This document shows positions 1 through 5,465 of a stretch of 7,903 nt of DNA, piece after piece; position 1 is the first letter of the stretch; each line of letters starts with the position of its first letter. The translations under genes and the position numbers were made by a program. Origin of the DNA: an uncultured Pseudomonadota bacterium (GTDB taxonomy: Bacteria > Myxococcota_A > UBA796 > GCA-2862545); assembly GCA_937891875.1 (NCBI GenBank), contig CALATR010000332.1:1-7903 (forward strand), written 5' to 3'. Under the pieces are notes generated by a model that saw only the letters and a program-made list of their open reading frames with translations, was not told the DNA's origin and ran no database searches.

Positions 1-446
1 ACGGCGACCCGACCGACGACACGATCACCACCTTCACCTTCGACCGCGACTACAACCTGGGCATCATCCTGTTCGAGCAGCCGATGCCGGTGTTCACCGA
101 CACCACCGGGCGCGACCTGTCCGGCACGCTGACCGGAAACGGCATCTCGAACGCCATCTTCGGGCGGGTGCACGCCGAGTACCCGCTGCCCGAGGACCTG
201 CGCCTCGAGGCTGCTGCCGCCGCAGCCCGGACCTTCAAGGTGCCGGACACGACCCGCACCGGGTACGGCCTCGAGTTCAACCTCGGCCTGCGCTACCAGC
301 CGCGGGACGACGTCGACGTCGTCGGCACCGCCGCCCTCGCGCTCCCCGGCAGCTACTACCGCGCGTACACTGACAACGAGAACGCTCCGGACGGCTTCCG
401 CGGCTTCGTGCTCGGCGGGCAGGTCCTGGCGCGGATCAAGTTCTGA
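1..446 (+). CDS. C-terminal part of a probable outer-membrane beta-barrel protein (partial)
   Basis: The open frame enters from the left edge (first whole codon at base 3) and ends with TGA at 444-446, giving 147 visible residues with no in-window start. The protein has runs of alternating polar and hydrophobic residues separated by Asp/Gly/Pro-rich turns: YNLGIILFEQ near the start, then AIFGRVHAEY, GYGLEFNLGLRY, VVGTAALAL and FVLGGQVLARIKF. It ends in phenylalanine. Amphipathic strands plus a terminal aromatic residue are the usual signature of Gram-negative outer-membrane barrels, where the last strand is read by the BAM machinery. It faintly recalls alginate-export-like barrels of myxobacteria, but I cannot assign a family from this fragment. 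The stop lies 41 bp before dapB on the same strand with no evident promoter between, so co-transcription is possible. Coding status is well supported; the function is inferred. Confidence 0.72.
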   Translation, partial: GDPTDDTITTFTFDRDYNLGIILFEQPMPVFTDTTGRDLSGTLTGNGISNAIFGRVHAEYPLPEDLRLEAAAAAARTFKVPDTTRTGYGLEFNLGLRYQPRDDVDVVGTAALALPGSYYRAYTDNENAPDGFRGFVLGGQVLARIKF

Positions 447-487
447 CCGACCGCAGGGGTGCCGCCAGCGGTCCCGGAGGAGGGTGC

Positions 488-1285
488 ATGGTGCGCATCG
501 CAGTGCTCGGAGCGACCGGCCGCATGGGTCGGCTGGTCATCGATGCGGTGGTACGCGCGGACGACCTGAAGCTGGTGGCGGCGCTGACCCGGGCGGGCTC
601 CCAGGCGATCGGCACCGATGCGGGCGTGCTCGCGGGGGCGGGTGCGGTCGGCGTCCCGATCGCTTCGGCGTCGGCGGATGCGCTGGCCGACTGTGACGTC
701 ATCATCGACTTCAGCTCGCCGGACGCCCTGGGTCAGATCCTGCCCCTGTCGGGCGACATTCCCCTGGTCAGCGGCACGACCGGTCTCGGCCCCGACCTCC
801 TCGACGCCCTGGTCGAGCGGGCCCATCGCGGACCGGTGCTGGTCGCGGCCAACTTCAGCACCGGCGTCACCCTGCTCCGCGATCTGGTGGAGCGCGCCGC
901 CCGGGCCCTACCCGACTACGACGTGGAGATCGTCGAGGCACACCACCGGTTCAAGCGCGACGCGCCGTCAGGCACCGCACTCGCCCTGGGTCAGTCCGCC
1001 GCTGCCGGACGCGACTGGAACCACGACGAGGTCGCTGTGCACGGTCGCGAGGGTCAGGTCGGGCCGCGCCCCGAACGAGAGATCGGCTACCACGCCATCC
1101 GCGGTGGCGGCATCATCGGCGAGCACGAGGTGTGGCTGGTCGGCCCTGGCGAGCGGATCCAGCTGTCCCACTCGGCGATCCACCGGGCCACGTTCGCCGA
1201 TGGCGCGGTCCGCGCTGCACGGTGGATCCACGGTCGCGCACCCGGCCGCTACGACCTCCGAGATGTGCTCGGACTCGGTCGCTGA
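488..1285 (+). CDS. dapB: 4-hydroxy-tetrahydrodipicolinate reductase (DapB)
   Basis: Cytoplasmic enzyme that reduces the DapA product with NAD(P)H to tetrahydrodipicolinate, on the route to diaminopimelate and lysine. At 265 residues it matches the family length (E. coli about 273). Visible landmarks are the Rossmann nucleotide loop GATGRMG at residues 8-14; Arg35 in AALTR, the usual cofactor-phosphate contact; DFSSPDA at 74-80; SGTTGL at 95-100; ANFSTGV at 121-127; and the catalytic signature EAHHRFKRDAPSGTAL at 150-165. His152, His153 and Lys156 there correspond to E. coli His159, His160 and Lys163. The second-to-last His of the usual HHRHK is Phe155 here, which is not expected to abolish activity. 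The C-terminal GGGIIGEHEV and ATFADGAVRAA segments are also typical. A strong Shine-Dalgarno run, GGAGGAGGG at 476-484, sets the ATG start. No dapA or lysA is next to it. Confidence 0.97.
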   Translation: MVRIAVLGATGRMGRLVIDAVVRADDLKLVAALTRAGSQAIGTDAGVLAGAGAVGVPIASASADALADCDVIIDFSSPDALGQILPLSGDIPLVSGTTGLGPDLLDALVERAHRGPVLVAANFSTGVTLLRDLVERAARALPDYDVEIVEAHHRFKRDAPSGTALALGQSAAAGRDWNHDEVAVHGREGQVGPRPEREIGYHAIRGGGIIGEHEVWLVGPGERIQLSHSAIHRATFADGAVRAARWIHGRAPGRYDLRDVLGLGR

Positions 1286-1323
1286 CGGGCCCCCCGCATC
1301 ACGTCATCCTGACGATCACGGCG

Positions 1324-1352
1324 TTGACCCACCCGGGGGGGCGTGCCATGCT
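1324..1352 (+). promoter_or_regulatory. Putative sigma70-type promoter for the small lipoprotein gene
   Basis: TTGACC at 1324-1329 matches the -35 consensus at 5 of 6 positions. It is followed 17 bp later by CATGCT at 1347-1352, a weak -10 with 3 of 6 matches (A, T and final T). Transcription would begin near 1359, giving a leader of about 33 nt before the lipoprotein ATG. The G-run inside the spacer is unusual. Support comes from the -35, the spacing and the position after the end of dapB; the -10 is weak. Confidence 0.4.
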
Positions 1353-1391
1353 TCCGCGGCCCAGGACCCCGTCCCGGCCAGAGGAGCCTGA

Positions 1392-1706
1392 ATGCGTCCC
1401 GTCCACATCGCCCTCATCACCGCGGTCGGCCTCGGACTGTTCTCCGGCTGCGACAACAGCTGCCAGCAGATCTGCGATCGCATGGCCCGCTACGCAGAGG
1501 AGTGCGACATCCCCGTGGACCGCGAGGACATCAAGGCCTGCAAGGACGCCCAGGCCGGCGCAGCGTCTCGGGGAGATCGCGCCATCTGCCGCGAATACAA
1601 CAGTGGAAACGTCATTCGCGAGGAATGGGACTGCGACGACGTCCGGGCGTACTTCAACGAACCGGGGTCTGGCGCGCCAGACGGTGGCGGTGACACGGAC
1701 GGCTGA
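1392..1706 (+). CDS. Small cysteine-rich lipoprotein, function unknown
   Basis: A 104-residue protein with Arg2, a hydrophobic segment at residues 6-17 and a lipobox-like LFSGC ending at Cys20, so it is probably cleaved and lipidated there. Phe at -3 is less common than Leu. Asp21 follows the lipid Cys; in enteric bacteria that residue retains lipoproteins in the inner membrane, but this rule may not hold in this lineage. The mature part has six further cysteines (24, 28, 38, 50, 66 and 81), an even number that suggests three disulfides in the periplasm. It is rich in Asp, Glu and Arg and ends in a Gly/Asp tail. GAGGAG at 1381-1386 lies 5 nt before the ATG. It sits 106 bp after dapB and 158 bp before the kinase, with its own likely promoter. 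I do not recognise the family; small lipoproteins with a CxxxC element near the N terminus are common in Myxococcota. Confidence 0.78.
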   Translation: MRPVHIALITAVGLGLFSGCDNSCQQICDRMARYAEECDIPVDREDIKACKDAQAGAASRGDRAICREYNSGNVIREEWDCDDVRAYFNEPGSGAPDGGGDTDG

Positions 1707-1713
1707 TCCAGCA

Positions 1714-1736
1714 GTGCAGCCACACGAGAGCTGCGC
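1714..1736 (+). terminator. Possible terminator hairpin after the small lipoprotein gene
   Basis: GTGCAGC (1714-1720) and GCTGCGC (1730-1736) can form a 7-bp stem with one G-U pair around a 9-nt loop, starting 8 nt after the stop codon. No T tract follows, so it is not a classical intrinsic terminator. It could be a weak or Rho-assisted end, or a 3' stabilising hairpin. Confidence 0.25.
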
Positions 1737-1799
1737 GATCCCCGAGCATGGACGCCACTTTCGGTGTCCGCAAACGGGTACTCCACTTCAGACACTCCG

Positions 1800-1828
1800 T
1801 TGACACGCCGACAGGCCCGTCGTAACGT
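1800..1828 (+). promoter_or_regulatory. Putative strong sigma70-type promoter for the kinase gene
   Basis: TTGACA at 1800-1805 is a perfect -35 hexamer. After a 17-bp spacer comes TAACGT at 1823-1828, which keeps the important first TA and last T of the -10 consensus. Transcription would start near 1835, leaving a leader of about 30 nt with the ribosome site GGAAGG at 1854-1859. A perfect -35 at ideal spacing in a genome this GC-rich, placed just upstream of a gene start, is unlikely to be chance. The kinase therefore probably has its own housekeeping-type promoter. Confidence 0.62.
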
Positions 1829-1864
1829 CCCCCCCTCCCCCGGAATCCTTGACGGAAGGTGCCC

Positions 1865-3838
1865 ATGAGCTTCGAACCTGAAGCCTTCGGCAAGTACTTC
1901 CTGGTCGACAAGATCGCCACCGGCGGCATGGCCGAGATCTTCAAGGCCAAGTCGTTCGGCCACGGCGGCTTCGAGAACCTCATTGTCATCAAGAGGATCT
2001 TGAGCCACTTGTCAGAGAACGAGGACTTCGTCGACATGTTCGTCGACGAGGCCAAGGTCTCGGTAGCGCTGCAGCACGCCAACATCGTGCGGGTCTACGA
2101 CTTCGGCCGCGTGCTCGACAACTACTACATCGCCATGGAGTGCGTGGACGGCAAGGACGTGCGGGCGATCCTGCGCAAGCTGGGCCGCCGCAAGGTCTAC
2201 ATGCCGATGGAGTTCGCCCTCTACGTCGCCCACGAGGCGTGCAAGGGGCTGGCCTACGCCCACGAGAAGACGGACCTGCGCGGTCACCCCTACGGCATCG
2301 TGCACCGCGACATGTCTCCCTCCAACGTCCTCGTCAGCTACGACGGCGACGTGAAGATCGCCGACTTCGGCATCGCCAAGGCCGAGCAGAACACCTACAA
2401 CACCGCCGACGGGGTGCTGAAGGGCAAGTTCGAGTACATGAGCCCGGAGCAGGCCCGCGGAGAGGAGGTCGACGCCCGGTCGGACCTCTTCAGCGTCGGC
2501 ATCCTGCTGTACGAGATGCTGACCGGCCGCCGCCTCTTCAAGGGTGAGTCCGACATCGCCACCCTCGAGGCGATCAAGCGCGCGGACGTCAAGCCGCCCT
2601 CGAAGGTGAGCTCGCGGATCCCTGGCCACGTCGATCGCCTCGTGCTCAAGGCCCTCTCCGGCGATCGTGAGGAACGCTTCCAGTCCGCCGCCCAGCTCCA
2701 GCAGGCCCTGCGCCGCATCCTCCCGCAGCCCCCGGACGAGCTGCACAAGGAGATGGCGACCTGGCTGCGGGACCAGTTCCGAGACGAGATCGTCGAGGAA
2801 GTACGCCGACTCGAGGAGGGTAGCGCCCTCGCTACCGAGTGGCGGGACACCCTGCCCGAGGAGACGTGGGACGGCAACAGCACCGCCACCCTGCGGACCG
2901 ACCCCCAGCGCACCCTCGACGACGGCAGCGACCGCCGGGGAAGCGGCATGGTCTTCGTGGCCGTGGCGGTCGTGCTGTTCCTGCTGGTCGGCGCCGCGGG
3001 CGCGCTCGGCGGGTACACGATGCTCAACAACGGGCCCGAGCCAGTCGCGGCGACCGCACCTGGCGTGCTCGGCATCGAGGTCAGCCCGGCCGCTCGCATC
3101 ATCGTCGACGGCACCCTGCGCGGCGAGGGCACGACCCTGCGCATAGAGAACGTCGACGCCGGCGAGCACACCGTGCGCTTCGAGATCCCTGGCCGCGAGG
3201 CATACGAGCAGCTGGTCCAGGTGGCCTCGGAGAAGATGGCGGTCATCGACTACAGCTTCCCCCCGGTGGAGCCGCTCAGCTCGACCGTGCCCATGGGCAG
3301 CGGCACCGACGAGGAGCTCGAGGAGGAGGAGGCCCCGAAGATCACCTCGTCCGGCACCTCCCGAAGCTCCGGCTCTCGGCGTAGGGGCGCCAGTGCCGCG
3401 GTCACTCGCCCTCGGGTCGACTTCGGGTCGACGCCGCCCGGCGCGACCGTGTTCGTGGATGGCTCCGCGGTCGGCCGCACGCCGATGACCTGGACCGGGA
3501 GCGCTGGTGAGACCGCAAGCGTGAGGCTGGTGCTGGACGGGTACGAGCCCGCCACCGGCTCGGTCAGTGGCCTGCGCAACGGCCAGCGCACCAGCTTCGA
3601 CCGCACCCTCAAGAAGGCGGCGGCCTCCCCCGGGACCGTCACGGTCGGCATCATCGGCGGTGGCTGGGGCAACGTGTTCATCGATGGCAAGCAGCAGACC
3701 AAGACCGCGCCCACGAAGTTCGAGCTTCCGGCCGGCCCTCACGAGATCCGAGTCGTGAACCCGGATCTGGGCCTCGATCACACCGAGAAGGTGACCGTCA
3801 CCGCCGGCGGAAATGCCCGGGTCAACGCCAGACCGTGA
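1865..3838 (+). CDS. Transmembrane Ser/Thr protein kinase with three PEGA-like outer domains
   Basis: A 657-residue membrane sensor kinase. The cytoplasmic kinase domain (about residues 11-285) has a glycine loop ATGGMAE (18-24), ATP lysine K43 in VIKR, helix-C E62, catalytic loop HRDMSPSN (147-154, base D149), metal-binding DFG (167-169), an activation loop with T177, Y178 and T180, and SPE (193-195) in place of APE. It is an RD kinase, but Ser151 stands where HRDLKPEN kinases have Lys, a variant common in myxobacterial kinases. A Thr-rich juxtamembrane stretch (328-350) precedes one membrane helix (about 362-387). Outside are PEGA-like domains at about 400-465, 517-582 (clearest, with FVDGSAVGRTP) and 590-657 (FIDGKQQTKTAP), plus an acidic linker (483-489) and a Ser/Arg-rich stretch (494-510). 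ATG 1865 is chosen because GGAAGG lies 5 nt upstream; the in-frame GTG at 1859 overlaps that site. PEGA domains suggest surface or polysaccharide contact; the ligand is unknown. Confidence 0.95.
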   Translation: MSFEPEAFGKYFLVDKIATGGMAEIFKAKSFGHGGFENLIVIKRILSHLSENEDFVDMFVDEAKVSVALQHANIVRVYDFGRVLDNYYIAMECVDGKDVRAILRKLGRRKVYMPMEFALYVAHEACKGLAYAHEKTDLRGHPYGIVHRDMSPSNVLVSYDGDVKIADFGIAKAEQNTYNTADGVLKGKFEYMSPEQARGEEVDARSDLFSVGILLYEMLTGRRLFKGESDIATLEAIKRADVKPPSKVSSRIPGHVDRLVLKALSGDREERFQSAAQLQQALRRILPQPPDELHKEMATWLRDQFRDEIVEEVRRLEEGSALATEWRDTLPEETWDGNSTATLRTDPQRTLDDGSDRRGSGMVFVAVAVVLFLLVGAAGALGGYTMLNNGPEPVAATAPGVLGIEVSPAARIIVDGTLRGEGTTLRIENVDAGEHTVRFEIPGREAYEQLVQVASEKMAVIDYSFPPVEPLSSTVPMGSGTDEELEEEEAPKITSSGTSRSSGSRRRGASAAVTRPRVDFGSTPPGATVFVDGSAVGRTPMTWTGSAGETASVRLVLDGYEPATGSVSGLRNGQRTSFDRTLKKAAASPGTVTVGIIGGGWGNVFIDGKQQTKTAPTKFELPAGPHEIRVVNPDLGLDHTEKVTVTAGGNARVNARP

Positions 3839-3856
3839 CCTGAGTTCTCCTCGCGT

Positions 3857-3906
3857 GGCACGCTCCGCCGCTCGGTCGGGACGCTCCGCCTCCCGGTCGG
3901 GACGCC
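3857..3906. repeat. 21-bp imperfect tandem repeat in a convergent intergenic gap
   Basis: Unit 1 (3857-3877) and unit 2 (3878-3898) match at 18 of 21 positions, both containing ACGCTCCGCC and CGGTC. A third copy begins at 3899 with GGGACGCC and then diverges into CG alternation. The array lies just after the kinase stop and before the end of the convergent TPR gene, in the roughly 100-bp gap between them. Its role is unknown; slippage is the simplest origin. Confidence 0.7.
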
Positions 3907-3907
3907 G

Positions 3908-3924
3908 CGCGCGCTCCTCGCGCG
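3908..3924. terminator. Possible bidirectional hairpin between convergent genes
   Basis: CGCGCG (3908-3913) and CGCGCG (3919-3924) are self-complementary and flank the 5-nt loop CTCCT. The all-G/C 6-bp stem reads the same on both strands and sits between the kinase (+) and the TPR gene (-), where a shared terminator would be expected. There is no T tract on either side, so the call is weak. Confidence 0.22.
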
Positions 3925-3937
3925 ACCGCGGTCACCC

Positions 3938-5401
3938 TCACTCGTGCGCCTTCGCCTCGGCGCGGAGCTGCACGGCCAGATCGCGGGCGGTGTCGTTGTC
4001 CAGCGTCCGGCCCAGCCGGTCGAGGATGTCGGCGGCCTCGTCGTAGTTCCCCGCGTCCCGAGCGGCCGCCGCGAGGGCGATGACCAGCCTCGGATCCGGG
4101 ATCCGGGGCAGGGCGTCACGCAGGGCGATGTAGGCGCCCTTGGGATCCCCCTGCTCGGACAGGACCTGCGCCGTGATCAGCGCCACGCGCAGATCGTGGG
4201 GATGGGCCTCGTATGCCTTGACCGTCAGCGTGCGCGCCTCCGCCGGGCGCTTGTCCGCCAGCAAGGCCTGCACCAGCGCGACCATCAGCGAGGCGTCCCG
4301 CGGGCGACCGGAGACCGCCTTCATCAGCCACGGCACCGCCTCGGACGGCCGCCCCGCCTGACTCAGCGCGATGCCGTAGGTGGCGTGGACCTCGACCTCG
4401 TCCGGCGCGAGGCGGGCGGCCGTCGCCAGCGGGGCGAGGGCACCGTTCGTATCTCCGGTCGCACCAAGCACCTTGGCCAGACCCAGCCAGCCCAGGGCAC
4501 TGCGGGGATGGCGCTGGGTGATCCCCGCCCAGGCTGCCCGGGCTGCGGTCGCATCCTGCAGGTCCCTGGCGCGGACCATCGAGGTCCACCCGTCGACATC
4601 CAGCGTTCCCCGCTGCATCTCTCGGCCGACCATTCGCAGGAACTGCACCTCGGCGTAGCCCGGGGCCACCCGGAGGGCGGCATCTGCCTGGCGCACCGCC
4701 TCGTCCGCCTTGCCGGCGTCGAGCAGGGTCCGCGCATAGAGCGCGCGCAGATGAGGATCATCGGGCACGCGCTTCACACCGACCGCGAGCACGTCCGCCG
4801 CCCGATCCCGCTCCAGGGTCGCGACGGCGACGTAGGGCTCGGGGGAGTCGGGCACGGCCTTCAGGAATCGGCGGGCCTCGGCCTGGGCCTCGCCGATGTG
4901 GCCTTGCTGCAGGAGCGAGGCCTGCAGTCCAGTCCAGGCCTCGACCAGGCTCGGATCCCGCTCCAGCGCCGTCTGGTACGAGCGCTTCGCGTCGTCGAGC
5001 TCCCCGAGGGCTCGCTGCACCGCCCCCAGCCCCATGGGTGCGCGGGCGTGGCTGGGGTCGAGCTCGAGGGCCTTGTCGTACTCGGCCTTGGCCTCTTCGG
5101 CCGACGTCACCACCCGACCCATCAGGTAGTGGGCGTCCGCGCTGTCGGGATGGTCCGCCAGACGCTTGCGGTAGATCGCCTCCACGTGGTGGCGCAGTCC
5201 GAGCGAGAGCCCGAGATCGATGTACAGCTCCTGCGCGTCGAGCGAGGCAGGGTCGCGAAGAGCGGCATCTCGTGCCAGAGGCAAGGCCCCCGCAACGTCG
5301 CCAGCGCGCATGCGGATCTCGGCCTCGGACGCCGCGAGTGAGACGGTACCCGTCAACAGCGCGAGCGTCGCGGTCCAGGTGATGAGCGTTGCCTTCCACA
5401 T
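3938..5401 (-). CDS. Exported all-TPR repeat protein
   Basis: A 487-residue protein with an N-terminal export signal: Lys3, a hydrophobic core over residues 4-22 and a likely signal peptidase I site around LAA|SE (residues 22-26). Nearly all the rest, about residues 26-480, is tandem TPR units of about 34 residues. I count roughly 12-13, most closing with a Pro turn such as DPAS, HPDS, DPSH, DPSL, VPDS, APDE or HPHD. One unit near the middle is irregular, with an insertion around DVDGWTSMVRARDLQD. TPRs are protein-binding scaffolds, so a periplasmic or outer-envelope adaptor role is likely; no enzymatic domain is visible. The ATG at 5401 is chosen because the signal peptide begins there; the frame stays open upstream, but that stretch is Ser/Arg/Ala-rich and lies over the opposite-strand gene. 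The ribosome site is weak (AGGGG about 10 nt upstream). It is convergent with the kinase and divergent from the PEGA gene. Confidence 0.9.
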   Translation of the reverse strand: MWKATLITWTATLALLTGTVSLAASEAEIRMRAGDVAGALPLARDAALRDPASLDAQELYIDLGLSLGLRHHVEAIYRKRLADHPDSADAHYLMGRVVTSAEEAKAEYDKALELDPSHARAPMGLGAVQRALGELDDAKRSYQTALERDPSLVEAWTGLQASLLQQGHIGEAQAEARRFLKAVPDSPEPYVAVATLERDRAADVLAVGVKRVPDDPHLRALYARTLLDAGKADEAVRQADAALRVAPGYAEVQFLRMVGREMQRGTLDVDGWTSMVRARDLQDATAARAAWAGITQRHPRSALGWLGLAKVLGATGDTNGALAPLATAARLAPDEVEVHATYGIALSQAGRPSEAVPWLMKAVSGRPRDASLMVALVQALLADKRPAEARTLTVKAYEAHPHDLRVALITAQVLSEQGDPKGAYIALRDALPRIPDPRLVIALAAAARDAGNYDEAADILDRLGRTLDNDTARDLAVQLRAEAKAHE

Positions 5402-5465
5402 ACCGTTGCGAGCCCCTGGTAGAGTGACGCGATCGATCCCTGCGTTCACCGGAGCAGCCCCCGGC
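5402..5465. promoter_or_regulatory. Divergent promoter region between the TPR and PEGA genes
   Basis: Only about 64 bp separate the two start codons, so both promoters and any operator must sit here or inside the coding ends. On the + strand TAGAGT at 5420-5425 is a fair -10 (4 of 6), giving a start near 5432, but no good -35 lies 16-18 bp upstream. The 8-bp palindrome GATCGATC at 5431-5438 falls close to that start and could be an operator, though so short a palindrome may be chance. I see no convincing minus-strand promoter. Confidence 0.35.

Noticed and set aside
1283..1314. Competing TGACG/CGTCA hairpins at the dapB stop, reminiscent of an attenuator
   Set aside because: The stems are only 5 bp, there is no T tract and no leader peptide, and a promoter for the next gene follows directly.
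2012..3781. A 589-codon open frame on the minus strand across the kinase gene
   Set aside because: It lies wholly opposite the clear kinase/PEGA gene. Its translation is a Val/Gly/Asp/Arg/His-rich string with no domain, a normal by-product of GC-rich third positions.
3778..4119. Minus-strand frame encoding a repeated RRSVP peptide across the 21-bp tandem repeat
   Set aside because: It is out of frame with the TPR gene and overlaps both convergent genes. The peptide repeat only reflects the DNA repeat.
3944..5341. A 465-codon open frame on the plus strand across the TPR gene
   Set aside because: It is antisense to regular TPR repeats, and its product is low-complexity Arg/Gly/Gln/His with no recognisable fold.
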